NCBI RefSeq assembly: GCF_038235435.1
Contig: NZ_CP151275.1
Location: 3,100,001-3,164,000, forward strand
Direction: 5' to 3'
Origin: Niveibacterium sp. SC-1
GTDB taxonomy: Bacteria; Pseudomonadota; Gammaproteobacteria; Burkholderiales; Rhodocyclaceae
Length of the DNA stretch: 64,000 nt
Position numbers and translations under genes: made by a program. Positions 9,699 through 18,557 of this stretch are shown here, one piece after another. Positions within the stretch are counted from its first letter, which is position 1. Every line of letters starts with the position of its first letter. A model generated the notes under the pieces. It ran no database searches, was not told the DNA's origin, and saw nothing but the letters and a program-made list of their open reading frames with translations.

Positions 9699-9790
9699 GT
9701 TGTCTCCTTTGGTGTTATGCCCGCAGCCGGGTCGAGCCGGTCGCGATTGATGATTCCTGTTGCACGGCCCCGCCACCGCGCTGCGCAAAA

Positions 9791-10243
9791 CTAGCTGTCC
9801 TCGCCCTCTTCGGCCGGCCAGTTGCGGATGTAGTTCTTCAACATACGATTCTCGAAGCTCTGCTCTTCCAGCACGGCCTTTGCCACGTCATGGAAGGAGA
9901 CGACACCCATCAAGGTGTCGCCGTCCATCACCGGCAGATAGCGCTGGTGACCGCTCATGATGGTGCGGCGCAAATCGTCCATCTGCATGTGAATGCTGGC
10001 CGTCTGAGGCTCCCGGACCATTGCGCCCTCGACCAGGGCGGCAGCCCAGCTAGCGCCGGCCGCGTGGATCGCGTTGAGGACTTCGCGAAAGGTCAGGATA
10101 CCCACCATCCGCCCATGGTCGAAAACCACCAGGGAGCCCACATCCTGCTCGGTCATCACCGCGATGGCTTCCGCGAGCGTCTTGTTCGGTGCGATCGTGT
10201 AGAGCACCTTGCCCTTGATCGCCAGAATTTCGCTGACCAGCAT
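9791..10243 (-). CDS. CBS-domain protein
   Basis: A 150-residue protein made of two CBS motifs forming one Bateman module (about residues 8-60 and 73-130), e.g. [20 protein letters not shown] and [20 protein letters not shown]. Such modules bind adenosyl ligands (AMP, ATP, SAM) and regulate partners. No catalytic domain is attached. It lies 92 bp upstream of the acyl-CoA ligase on the same strand and could be co-transcribed with it, but the partner is unknown. Confidence 0.88.
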   Translation of the reverse strand: MLVSEILAIKGKVLYTIAPNKTLAEAIAVMTEQDVGSLVVFDHGRMVGILTFREVLNAIHAAGASWAAALVEGAMVREPQTASIHMQMDDLRRTIMSGHQRYLPVMDGDTLMGVVSFHDVAKAVLEEQSFENRMLKNYIRNWPAEEGEDS

Positions 10244-10342
10244 GTCCCTCTCCCTTCAGTGCGATACGACATGAATCGTTCGCGGATGGTAGTCGATTGC
10301 GAGATCGGACGAAAACCATACTGTAGCGTACGGCGACAAGAC

Positions 10343-10365
10343 AAAAAAGCCCGCGTTAGCGGGCT
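10343..10365 (-). terminator. Intrinsic terminator after fdxA
   Basis: Minus-strand stem AGCCCGC-TAAC-GCGGGCT (10365-10348) followed by TTTTTTGT, 15 bp past the ferredoxin stop codon. Confidence 0.9.
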
Positions 10366-10380
10366 CTCCGGCGGACTGGC

Positions 10381-10704
10381 TCAGCGTTCGATCTCGTTGG
10401 CCTTGCCTTTGACCTTAGCCCATTCGTCGGCATCGGGCAGCGGATCCTTGCGCTCGACGATGGGCTTCCACTGCTTGGCCAACTCGGCATTCAAGGCAAT
10501 GTAGGACTGCTGATCTGCAGGAACATCATCCTCGGCGTAGATCGCCTCCACGGGACATTCCGCCACGCACAGCGTGCAGTCGATGCACTCATCGGGATCG
10601 ATCACGAGGAAATTGGGGCCCTCGCGGAAGCAGTCAACCGGGCACACGTCCACGCAGTCCGTGTACTTGCATTTCACGCATGCGTCGGTCACGACGTAGG
10701 TCAT
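10381..10704 (-). CDS. fdxA: 7Fe ferredoxin FdxA
   Basis: Small cytoplasmic electron carrier, 107 residues. It has one 3Fe-4S and one 4Fe-4S site: [18 protein letters not shown] near residues 9-25 and [17 protein letters not shown] near 40-55. The acidic start [17 protein letters not shown] is the usual one for proteobacterial FdxA, and the C-terminal extension with DEWAKVKGK is also typical. It is monocistronic with its own terminator and divergent from trxA across a 282-bp intergenic region in which I see no further gene. Confidence 0.95.
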   Translation of the reverse strand: MTYVVTDACVKCKYTDCVDVCPVDCFREGPNFLVIDPDECIDCTLCVAECPVEAIYAEDDVPADQQSYIALNAELAKQWKPIVERKDPLPDADEWAKVKGKANEIER

Positions 10705-10986
10705 TTTTCGCTCTCCGTTACAGCGGCCGGGGGGTTGCGGCCTGGGTCAGCCGCCCATTCTACCGCAGCGCCCCTGCCGCCCGCGACGTGTCCGCTTGCG
10801 TTCGCCGCTTTTTTGGTAGGATGCAAGCAAACTCTTGTGGTTTGCGCAATGCATCCCAAGATTCACCGAACGAAGCTTTTCAGCATTTCGCGCACTTTCA
10901 CTTCCGAAATCCGGGAGCAGCCTTTTCCCCTGCAGCCGGAAAGCGCCTGAACATTCCCGGGGCTTTTGCCCATATAGCGAGGCATC

Positions 10987-11313
10987 ATGAGCGAACACAT
11001 CCTGCACGTCACCGATTCGTCCTTCGAGCAAGAAGTCATCCAGGCACAAACTCCCGTCCTGGTGGATTACTGGGCCGAATGGTGCGGCCCGTGCAAGAGC
11101 ATCGCCCCGATCCTGGACGAGATCGCCAAGGAATACGCCGGCAAGCTCTCGGTCGCCAAGGTGAACATCGACGAGAACACCGAGACCCCGGCACGCTATG
11201 GCATCCGCGGCATCCCCACGCTCATGCTGTTCAAGGACGGTGGCGTGGAAGCCACCAAGGTCGGCGCGTTGTCCAAGTCGCAATTGACGGCTTTCATTGA
11301 CAGCCATCTCTGA
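10987..11313 (+). CDS. trxA: Thioredoxin
   Basis: Cytoplasmic dithiol/disulfide oxidoreductase, 108 residues, with the active site WAEWCGPCK (Cys33 and Cys36) and the cis-proline motif [14 protein letters not shown]. Length and start [17 protein letters not shown] match the thioredoxin-1 family. It lies 150 bp upstream of rho, the common trxA-rho arrangement, with the rho leader in between. Thioredoxin would reduce, among other clients, the methionine sulfoxide reductase encoded at 23121. Confidence 0.97.
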   Translation: MSEHILHVTDSSFEQEVIQAQTPVLVDYWAEWCGPCKSIAPILDEIAKEYAGKLSVAKVNIDENTETPARYGIRGIPTLMLFKDGGVEATKVGALSKSQLTAFIDSHL

Positions 11314-11463
11314 TTCGGGCAAGAATTTCCCGACCTGATCGCGGTGCGCCGCCCGGCGCACCGCTTCTGATCTCCGCAAGTCACAACCTACCCTCTCCCG
11401 CTTCATCCACCGCCGCGTCGTCGTTCATCGGGCGCGCACCTCTCCTACCTTCCAGGTAATTCC

Positions 11464-12723
11464 ATGCATCTATCGGAGCTTAAGTCTCTCCACGTCAGTG
11501 AGCTGCTCGAAATGGCCCAGGCCTTCGAGATCGAGGGCGCGAACCGCCTTCGCAAGCAGGAGCTGATCTTCGCCTTGCTGCGCAACCGCGCCAAGAAGGG
11601 AGAATCCATCTTCGGCGACGGCGTGCTGGAAGTCCTGCCCGATGGCTTCGGTTTTCTCCGGTCACCCGACACGTCCTACCTGGCGGGCACCGACGACATC
11701 TACGTGTCGCCCTCGCAGATCCGTCGTTTCAATCTGCACACCGGTGACACGATCGAAGGCGAGATCCGGACCCCGAAGGACGGAGAGCGCTACTTTGCCC
11801 TGGTCAAGGTCGACAAGATCAACAACGAGCCACCCGAGGCCTCGAAGAACAAGATCCTGTTCGAGAACCTGACGCCGCTGCATCCGACCAATCCGCTGCG
11901 TCTGGAACGCGAGGTCCGCAGTGACGAGAACGTCACCAGCCGCGTGTGCGACATCATTGCGCCGATTGGCAAGGGCCAGCGCGGCCTGCTGGTCGCCTCA
12001 CCCAAATCGGGCAAGACGGTGATGCTGCAGCACATCGCTCACGCGATTACGACCAATCATCCCGACGTGATCGTGATCGTGCTGTTGATCGATGAGCGTC
12101 CGGAAGAAGTGACCGAAATGCAGCGCTCGGTGCGGGGCGAAGTGGTGGCATCGACCTTCGATGAACCTGCCACGCGCCACGTGCAGGTGGCTGAAATGGT
12201 GATCGAAAAGGCCAAGCGGCTGGTCGAGCACAAGCGCGACGTGGTCATCCTGCTCGACTCGCTGACCCGCCTCGCACGTGCCTACAACACCGTCGTGCCG
12301 GCCTCGGGCAAGGTGCTTACCGGCGGCGTCGACGCCAATGCGCTGCAGAAGCCGAAGCGCTTCTTCGGTGCGGCACGCAACATCGAGGAAGGCGGCTCGC
12401 TCACGATCATCGCCACCGCGCTGATCGACACCGGCAGCCGCATGGATGACGTGATCTACGAAGAGTTCAAGGGTACCGGCAACATGGAGATCCACCTGGA
12501 TCGCCGCATGGCCGAGAAGCGCGTCTACCCCGCCATCAACGTCAATCGCTCGGGCACCCGCCGCGAAGAACTGCTGATCAAACCGGAATTGCTGCAGAAG
12601 GTGTGGATCCTGCGCAAGCTGCTCTACGGCATGGACGAAATCGAGGCGATGGAATTCCTGCTCGACAAGATCAAGGCAACCAAGACCAACAGCGACTTCT
12701 TCGACGCGATGCGTCGAGGGTGA
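11464..12723 (+). CDS. rho: Transcription termination factor Rho
   Basis: Hexameric RNA-dependent helicase that ends transcription, 419 residues. It starts [19 protein letters not shown] (Rho N-terminal helix bundle). The RNA-binding cold-shock-like domain follows with [20 protein letters not shown]. The Walker A region is [15 protein letters not shown] and the Walker B region [16 protein letters not shown]. The Q/R-loop stretch [31 protein letters not shown] is all intact. The gene is followed by a strong intrinsic terminator. Confidence 0.98.
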   Translation: MHLSELKSLHVSELLEMAQAFEIEGANRLRKQELIFALLRNRAKKGESIFGDGVLEVLPDGFGFLRSPDTSYLAGTDDIYVSPSQIRRFNLHTGDTIEGEIRTPKDGERYFALVKVDKINNEPPEASKNKILFENLTPLHPTNPLRLEREVRSDENVTSRVCDIIAPIGKGQRGLLVASPKSGKTVMLQHIAHAITTNHPDVIVIVLLIDERPEEVTEMQRSVRGEVVASTFDEPATRHVQVAEMVIEKAKRLVEHKRDVVILLDSLTRLARAYNTVVPASGKVLTGGVDANALQKPKRFFGAARNIEEGGSLTIIATALIDTGSRMDDVIYEEFKGTGNMEIHLDRRMAEKRVYPAINVNRSGTRREELLIKPELLQKVWILRKLLYGMDEIEAMEFLLDKIKATKTNSDFFDAMRRG

Positions 12724-12740
12724 GGCTCCGGTTGCCCCAA

Positions 12741-12772
12741 AAACAAAGGCCACCTTCGGGTGGCCTTTGTTT
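12741..12772 (+). terminator. Intrinsic terminator after rho
   Basis: Perfect 14-bp stem AAACAAAGGCCACC / GGTGGCCTTTGTTT with a TTCG tetraloop, 20 bp past the rho stop. The A/T-rich ends let it work on both strands, so it may also mark the end of transcription arriving from the minus-strand gene at 12850. Confidence 0.92.
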
Positions 12773-12849
12773 ATGTCCCGCGCGACCCCTGCCTCATCAA
12801 CAGTGTCCGCGGCTTCCGACCCGCGCGAACACGGGTCGGACCTCCATCC

Positions 12850-14523
12850 TTACTCGCCCAGCGCCCGCAGCTGTGGCACGGCCGCCGTTCCTTGCACAGA
12901 AAACTGGCGCACGATGCTCTCGACCGGCGTGCGCACTTCATTGCGCAGCATGCCGCCGAGCTGCCCCTGCTCTGCCAGGGTGATGCGGCCCGACGCCGTG
13001 AGCGCGCCCGACTCCAGGCGACGGATATCCACCCGAACCGGTTTTCCTGGCTCGCGCGCCATGCGGCCCTCCAGCTTCCCGAAGCGCGTGGTGCCGCCCG
13101 AGATCGGCGCGCCGCCGGGCCGGCGCATCGCTTCGAAAAGGTCAATCTTCAGCAGCGTGCCGTCCGCGACGGTGAACTGGCCATCCACCACCGCGCGAGA
13201 GGCCCACTCGGCCGGCTCTGCCGCCTTGGCATCCAGACGGAAGGATCCGGAGAGGCGCCCATCCATGGACCCCGCAGCGTCGCTCAGGGCCACGAGTTTC
13301 GCGGCAGACACGCTGTCGAGCTTGAAGTCGCCCGTCAGTGCGGCGCTCTGCGCAAAATCGACGGTGCCATTCCCCTTCAGCGAACCGGACAGCCAGTTTG
13401 CGCTGATCTGTACGTTGGTGAGTCCCGTCGGCCCCAAGTCCCCCTGGACGGAGAGATTCTCCAGCTTGCTAGGCCCGAAATCCGTCTCCTGCGGGTTGTA
13501 GACGAACACCTTGACCACGCCGGCCTGGGGCGAAAGTTCGTAGACGAATCCACCCTCGCGCCCCGTCAGGCGGGCTTCGGCCCAACGCCCAGCCTCATCG
13601 AAACCCAGCGTGCCACCAAGCTCATGCAAGCGGAGGGAACCGACGCCCACCGCGAGGTTGTCCACCGCGATCTTCTTCAAGCGCCAACCGTTGCCCTGCG
13701 TGGTAAGCGCGGCCACGCGCTGAAGCAGCACCGGGTCTGTCTTGATGCCGTCGAGCGCAACCGACAGGCTCTGCGTCTGCCCCAAGGCCCAGTGCAGCCA
13801 GTCAGGATGTCCCCACGCGCGAGCAACCTGGGTCGTCCCGCCCTCGCCGATCTGGATATCCTGAAGTGCAAAAGCGGGCCACGGATGGAAGCCGATACCC
13901 ACGCTACCCACTTTGACCGGCTCGCCCAACCATGCCGCAGCCTCGCGCTCTACCTTCTCGCGAAGGTTGGAGACCTGGTAACCCAGACTCACGAAAGCGG
14001 CGCCGATCACCAACAGCACCAGCAGGACCGCGACGCCCGCAACGACGCGCCGCAACTTGTGCGCCTTCTTGCCACCGCCGGTCATTGCGCCGTGGCCAAG
14101 ATTCCCGAAGAAGGACCGGATACGATCCATGATCGTCGCGCGTGAACCTGAGGCAATCGCGCGACGCAGGCGTTTCTCCTCGGCTTTGCTCAGATTGGCC
14201 GAGCCATCGGCCGCCGCTGCCGGCAATTGCCCGGACGGCTCCATGCGACCGCCACCCGCGTCGCCGCGCAGCCAACGTGACTCCTGCTCGGAAACACGCG
14301 CCATGCGCGCGTCCAGCGTTTCCACCAGACCGTTGCGCTCGAGCTCGCCGAGGGCTTGCTGCACGGCACGGTTGCGACCGAGGCGCGAACACAGCTCGCC
14401 TACGGTGGAAAAGCCGTCGACCGCCTCGAGTACGCTGCGCGCCATCTTGTCCGCGGCAGTCCTCGGGTCGTTGAGTTCGCGATCGCCCGTCTCGGTGCGA
14501 CAGAACACTGTGAAGCGGTCCAC
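12850..14523 (-). CDS. Winged-helix-like / single-TM / AsmA-like protein of unknown function
   Basis: 557 residues from a GTG at 14523, chosen because GGGAGAAATAACA precedes it; an upstream in-frame ATG lacks a ribosome site. Residues about 1-80 (LNDPRTAADKMARSVLEAVD, then LCSRLGRNRAVQQALGELER) look like a small winged-helix domain. A charged linker follows, then one membrane span (about residues 186-210, VAGVAVLLVLLVIGAAFVSL). The remainder is a beta-rich region with repeated FKLDSVSAAKL- and DGRLSGSFRLD-type segments like AsmA/DUF3971 envelope proteins. A cytoplasmic regulator domain joined to a periplasmic AsmA-like domain would be unusual. Function unknown. Confidence 0.75.
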   Translation of the reverse strand: MDRFTVFCRTETGDRELNDPRTAADKMARSVLEAVDGFSTVGELCSRLGRNRAVQQALGELERNGLVETLDARMARVSEQESRWLRGDAGGGRMEPSGQLPAAAADGSANLSKAEEKRLRRAIASGSRATIMDRIRSFFGNLGHGAMTGGGKKAHKLRRVVAGVAVLLVLLVIGAAFVSLGYQVSNLREKVEREAAAWLGEPVKVGSVGIGFHPWPAFALQDIQIGEGGTTQVARAWGHPDWLHWALGQTQSLSVALDGIKTDPVLLQRVAALTTQGNGWRLKKIAVDNLAVGVGSLRLHELGGTLGFDEAGRWAEARLTGREGGFVYELSPQAGVVKVFVYNPQETDFGPSKLENLSVQGDLGPTGLTNVQISANWLSGSLKGNGTVDFAQSAALTGDFKLDSVSAAKLVALSDAAGSMDGRLSGSFRLDAKAAEPAEWASRAVVDGQFTVADGTLLKIDLFEAMRRPGGAPISGGTTRFGKLEGRMAREPGKPVRVDIRRLESGALTASGRITLAEQGQLGGMLRNEVRTPVESIVRQFSVQGTAAVPQLRALGE

Positions 14524-14649
14524 TGTTATTTCTCCCTGTGCTGCTCGGGCAGCTTGAACACATTGGAATATTACAGGAACGCCTAAACTGATCGAGCCCA
14601 CATTTTGGTTGACGGACTGCGAAACGACGTCTATGATTGCGGTCTCTGT

Positions 14650-14725
14650 TCCCCGATAGCTCAGTTGGTAGAGCGCCGGACTGTTAATCCGTAGGTCCCT
14701 GGTTCGAGCCCAGGTCGGGGAGCCA
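14650..14725 (+). tRNA. tRNA-Asn (GUU)
   Basis: Complete cloverleaf of 76 nt with encoded CCA: acceptor TCCCCGA/TCGGGGA, D-arm GCTC..GAGC, anticodon loop CTGTTAA with GTT at 14683-14685, T-loop GGTTCGAGCC and discriminator G. No integrated element is visible at its 3' end, which is followed by a terminator. Confidence 0.98.
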
Positions 14726-14732
14726 GAATTCT

Positions 14733-14760
14733 AAAGGCCCGCAGCAATGCGGGCCTTTTC
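14733..14760 (+). terminator. Intrinsic terminator after tRNA-Asn
   Basis: Stem AAAGGCCCGC / GCGGGCCTTT (10 bp) with loop AGCAAT, then TTC, 8 bases past the tRNA CCA end. Confidence 0.85.
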
Positions 14761-14865
14761 CGTTTACCCGTTCGTCGGGCCGGTTGTCAGGTATCCGGGG
14801 ACCGCCTCGCTCGATGAGCGGGCGACCATGCCCTTACTCGCGCCAGGGGGCGCGGCCGTCGCGCC

Positions 14866-15072
14866 TCAATGACCGGCTTGGGCCTTGTAGTCGGCCATCG
14901 CGGCCTCAGGGCTTGAGAAGGCGTCATCCGAGATCGCCATCTGCCGGATCTGGTCGCCCACCTTCTCCACCCACTGCCAGCGCCAACCCGGACCGTCCTC
15001 GTCATAAAAGAGGCTGACGGTGTCCTTGAATACGCCTTCGGCTTCGCCATCGACGACGGGTTCGATGTCCAT
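14866..15072 (-). CDS. Small conserved hypothetical protein
   Basis: 68 residues from the ATG at 15072, which has GGGAGGAAAC in front of it. The sequence begins MDIEPVVDGEAEGVFKDTVS and continues with LFYDEDGPGWRWQWVEKVGD. It has no signal peptide, membrane span or cysteine, and its start and end are acidic. I do not recognise a named family. The good ribosome site and the position in line with the M14 peptidase gene (66 bp upstream, same strand) support a real gene. Confidence 0.7.
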   Translation of the reverse strand: MDIEPVVDGEAEGVFKDTVSLFYDEDGPGWRWQWVEKVGDQIRQMAISDDAFSSPEAAMADYKAQAGH

Positions 15073-15137
15073 GTTTCCTCCCGGTGCGTGCAAGAAACCT
15101 GCAGGGCCGGATCGCCAGCCCCCTACGGTTCCTATTG

Positions 15138-16286
15138 TTACTCCACCTTGGCGAGCAACGCACGCACGTGGCCGAGCACGGGCAGAAGGATGTCGCGTCC
15201 GAGCCGCGCGCTGCGCGCGCCGTTCCAGCCGGTTGCAGGCTCAGGCGCGTTGGCGTTGTCCTTGAAGGGCATCTCCAGGGTCATCGAGACGCAGTTGAAG
15301 CGATGCCCCACCCACTTTGACGCGAGCGTCAGCAGCTCCTCGTCGAAGCGGTCTTCCGCATAGCCTTCCTTGCGCTGGAAGTCCGGCGCACATTCGGCGA
15401 AGGTGGCGAGGAAACGCTCCTGCAGATCCCGGTTGCGCTCGCCGTACCCGGGAACCATCTGCGAGCCGTCGACGAAGACGTAAGGCAGCGTCTCGTCGCC
15501 ATGGATGTCGAGGAAGAGGTCTACGCCCGTCGCCTCCATGGCCTCGCGCACGCACAACACCTCCGGGCTCCGTTCCGCGGCCGGCTTGAGCCACTCGCGG
15601 TTCAGATTGGCGCCCACGGCATTGGAGCGCAGATTGCCCAGGAAGGCGCCGTCCGGATTGATGTTCGGCACGATCCAGAAGCAGGCTGAAGCGCGCAGGG
15701 CGCGTCCCACGCCGTCAGCCGGATCGAGCAGGCGATCGAGCAGCCCCTCGACGAACCATTCGGCCATGGTCTCGCCCGGATGCTGGCGGGCAACGATCCA
15801 TACGTTGGGCCGTCCAGCAGCCGGCTCGCCGACCTGCAGGCAGTCGATCTCCCTGCCTTGCACGCTTTCGCCCAGCTTGCGCAGGCGCACGCCCGACTCT
15901 TGCGCGGCGCGCGCCACCAGGGACTGGTGGCGCTCATGCGAATAGGGCTCGAAGTACGCGAGCCACACGGCGTCCTGTTCCGGCGTGAAGGCCACTTGCA
16001 GCACCTGCCCGTCGTAGCGCGTATCCGGCAGCCGAAACCAGTGTGCGCGGTCGTAGCTCGCGCAGACCTGGTAGCCGTACCAACCGTCGGCATAGCTGCA
16101 CTGGCCCGCGTTCTCGAAGCGCAGCGTCAAGGCCTGCCCGGCAGCGCCGGAGATGCGGAAGTGGAACCACTGGCGGAAATCCCCCGCGTTGTCGTCGCGG
16201 ATCGCCAGGCGGATTTTCGTCGGGTCGTTTGCCTCGATTACACGGATTGCACCGCTATCGAACTGGCAGCCGATGGAAAGGCTCAT
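15138..16286 (-). CDS. M14-family zinc carboxypeptidase (cytosolic carboxypeptidase-like)
   Basis: 382 residues from MSLSIGCQFDSGAIRVIE, with GGAGACAGC as ribosome site. Residues 1-130 form an all-beta domain like the one in front of AGBL/CCP-type carboxypeptidases (DDNAGDFRQWFHFRISG). The catalytic domain then carries zinc ligands HPGE (H169, E172) and H262 in FLDIHGDE. It also has the substrate-binding NLNREW, and the general base Glu is probably in SMTLEMPFK. No signal peptide is present, so a cytoplasmic enzyme is expected. Substrate is unknown. It lies 26 bp downstream of yaaA on the same strand. Confidence 0.88.
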   Translation of the reverse strand: MSLSIGCQFDSGAIRVIEANDPTKIRLAIRDDNAGDFRQWFHFRISGAAGQALTLRFENAGQCSYADGWYGYQVCASYDRAHWFRLPDTRYDGQVLQVAFTPEQDAVWLAYFEPYSHERHQSLVARAAQESGVRLRKLGESVQGREIDCLQVGEPAAGRPNVWIVARQHPGETMAEWFVEGLLDRLLDPADGVGRALRASACFWIVPNINPDGAFLGNLRSNAVGANLNREWLKPAAERSPEVLCVREAMEATGVDLFLDIHGDETLPYVFVDGSQMVPGYGERNRDLQERFLATFAECAPDFQRKEGYAEDRFDEELLTLASKWVGHRFNCVSMTLEMPFKDNANAPEPATGWNGARSARLGRDILLPVLGHVRALLAKVE

Positions 16287-16311
16287 GCTGTCTCCTGCGT
16301 CTGGACGGGAC

Positions 16312-17097
16312 TCAGGGCATTTCGCGCCTGAAGAACCAGGTGTCGTCGTTGGATGCGGCCGCGTCGAAGGCATAGCCGTCGCGGTCGAAGCTCTTGAGCT
16401 GTTGCGGGTCCGAGACGCCGTGCTCGGCCGCGTAGCGGGTCATCGCCCCCCGCGCCCGCTTGGCGTTGAAGCTCACCACCTTGTATTCGCCGTTGCGCCG
16501 CTCCTGGAACAAGGGAGTGATCACCCTCGCCTTGAGCGCATCCCTGCGCACGCCACGGAAGTACTCCTGCGAGGCAAGGTTCACCACTAGGCGCTCTGCC
16601 CCGCCGCCGAAGGCATCGAGCCGTGCGTTGATGGCAGAGGCGATGCGTTTTCCCCAGTAGTCGTACAGATCCGCGCCGCGCCGGTTGGCGAGCCGCGTAC
16701 CCATCTCCAGCCGGTAGGGCCGCACCAGGTCCAGCGGTCGCAACAGGCCATACAAGCCGGAGAGGATGCCCAGATGCGTCTGCAGATAGCCCTCCAGCAC
16801 GGCGGGCGGCAGGCTCGCGGCATCGAGGCCGTCATACACGTCGCCAGCGAAGGCCAGCACCGCCTGTTTGGCCTCGGGGACCTCGTGCTCCACGCGCCAT
16901 TCGGCGTAGCGCGTCACATTGAGCACGGCCAGCTTGTCCGAAAGCGACATCAAGGCCGCGATCTGGGCGGGACTCTTGCGGGCGAGGATGCGGATCAAGG
17001 GCGTGGCCTGGTCCAGCAGCTCGGGTTGGGAACAGAGCGAAGTCGTGCTCGGGGATTCGAAATCCAGGGTCTTGGCGGGTGAAAGAAGGATCAGCAT
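16312..17097 (-). CDS. yaaA: Peroxide stress protein YaaA (UPF0246)
   Basis: 261 residues beginning MLILLSPAKTLDFESPS, the invariant YaaA start; longer in-frame readings upstream are not supported. Other family landmarks are GDVYDGLDAASL, HLGILSGLYGLLRPLDLVRPYRLEMGT and VVNLASQEYF. E. coli YaaA limits intracellular free iron and DNA damage during peroxide stress. It is divergent from bioA across 143 bp and followed by the M14 peptidase gene. Confidence 0.95.
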   Translation of the reverse strand: MLILLSPAKTLDFESPSTTSLCSQPELLDQATPLIRILARKSPAQIAALMSLSDKLAVLNVTRYAEWRVEHEVPEAKQAVLAFAGDVYDGLDAASLPPAVLEGYLQTHLGILSGLYGLLRPLDLVRPYRLEMGTRLANRRGADLYDYWGKRIASAINARLDAFGGGAERLVVNLASQEYFRGVRRDALKARVITPLFQERRNGEYKVVSFNAKRARGAMTRYAAEHGVSDPQQLKSFDRDGYAFDAAASNDDTWFFRREMP

Positions 17098-17240
17098 GCA
17101 GATACCGCGGACTGCGGGCAGGGCGAAAATATGGGGATATGGGCCGCCTTCGCCCGGCCCAGCTGTGCTGGCCGGAAGACGCGCCCGAAAGCCGCGATAA
17201 TACGCGTCCCGATCCCAAGCCCGCCCTGCTGCCGCGCCGC

Positions 17241-18557
17241 ATGCCCAAGTCCGATCTTCTCCAGCGCTCGCTCGCCAGCGTCTGGCATCCCTGCACGCAG
17301 ATGAAACACCACGAGCGCTTTCCGCTCGTGCCCATCGCACGCGGCGAGGGTTTGTGGCTCCATGGCGAGGACGGTCGGCGCTATTTCGACGCGGTGAGTT
17401 CCTGGTGGGTGAACCTCTTCGGCCATGCGCATCCGGCCATCAACGCGGCAATCACCGATCAGCTGCAAACACTCGAGCACGTGATGCTCGCGGGCTTCAC
17501 ACACCGGCCCGCGGTGGAACTCGCCGAGCGCCTGCGCGCACTCACGAGTGACGCGCTGGGCCACGTCTTCTTTGCCTCCGACGGCGCCTCCGCGACCGAG
17601 ATCGCGCTCAAGATGAGTGCGCACTACTGGCGCAACAAAGGCCGCGCGGAGAAGAACCGCTTCGTCTGTCTCGCCGGCAGCTATCACGGCGAAACCGCGG
17701 GTGCGCTGGCCGTCACCGACATCGCGCTCTTCCGCGACGCCTATGCGCCGCTCGTGCGCGGCGCGGACATCGTCGCAAGCCCTGCTGGCACGGCCAGCGA
17801 CGCACCGAGCGCGGAAGCCAGGATCCGGCAGGCGCTCATAGCCCTCGATGCACATCTTGCAGAACACGCCGACACCACGGCCGCGCTGATCGTCGAACCG
17901 CTGGTGCAATGCGCCAACGGTATGCGCATGTATGACGCCAGCTACCTGCGTGAAGCACGCGCCCTGTGCGACCGCCACGCCGTGCATCTGATCGCCGACG
18001 AAATCGCGGTCGGCTGCGGACGCACCGGCAGCTTTTTCGCGCATGAGCAGGCGGACATCAGGCCGGATCTGCTGCTCCTATCCAAGGGGATCTCCGGCGG
18101 TTACCTGCCGCTTTCGCTGGTGCTGGCGACCGACGATATCTACGCGGCCTTCTATGACGAGGACAGCAGCCGCGGCTTCCTGCATTCGCATTCCTACACG
18201 GGCAACCCACTCGCCTGCCGCGCCGCGCTCGCGACCCTCGATCTTTTCGCGAGCGAAGATGTGCTCGCACGCAACCGCGAGCGTGCGGCCATGCTTGAAC
18301 GGCTGGCGGCGCCGCTCGCCCGCCACGCCGCGGTCCGCGATTTCCGTCGCTGCGGCATGATCTGGGCCTTCGAGGTCGACACGGACGACCCGGCCTTCTC
18401 GCGCCGCATGTTCGAGTCCGCGCTGCACCACGAGCTCCTGCTGCGGCCCATCGGTCGCACGGTCTACTGGATGCCGCCCTACCTCTTCGACGAGACCGAC
18501 GCGGCCTTCCTCGTGCAGCGCACCGGCGAAGCGCTCGAAGCGGTGTTGCGCGCATGA
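17241..18557 (+). CDS. bioA: Adenosylmethionine--8-amino-7-oxononanoate aminotransferase
   Basis: PLP enzyme that makes 7,8-diaminopelargonate using SAM as amino donor, the third step of biotin ring assembly. 438 residues from MPKSDLLQRSLASVWHPCTQ, the usual BioA start. Motifs include SSWWVNLFGHAHPAINAAI, SYHGETAGALAVTD, DEIAVGCGRTGSFFA and the PLP lysine in LLSKGISGGYLPLSL. It is the first gene of bioA-F-H-C-D. I saw no BirA-type operator in the yaaA-bioA gap, only a lone GATAAT near 17196. It overlaps bioF by ATGA. Confidence 0.96.
   Translation: MPKSDLLQRSLASVWHPCTQMKHHERFPLVPIARGEGLWLHGEDGRRYFDAVSSWWVNLFGHAHPAINAAITDQLQTLEHVMLAGFTHRPAVELAERLRALTSDALGHVFFASDGASATEIALKMSAHYWRNKGRAEKNRFVCLAGSYHGETAGALAVTDIALFRDAYAPLVRGADIVASPAGTASDAPSAEARIRQALIALDAHLAEHADTTAALIVEPLVQCANGMRMYDASYLREARALCDRHAVHLIADEIAVGCGRTGSFFAHEQADIRPDLLLLSKGISGGYLPLSLVLATDDIYAAFYDEDSSRGFLHSHSYTGNPLACRAALATLDLFASEDVLARNRERAAMLERLAAPLARHAAVRDFRRCGMIWAFEVDTDDPAFSRRMFESALHHELLLRPIGRTVYWMPPYLFDETDAAFLVQRTGEALEAVLRA

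Noticed and set aside
10850..10951. Short plus-strand frame (33 codons) upstream of trxA
   Set aside because: No ribosome site, no recognisable composition, and it sits in the trxA leader; probably untranslated.
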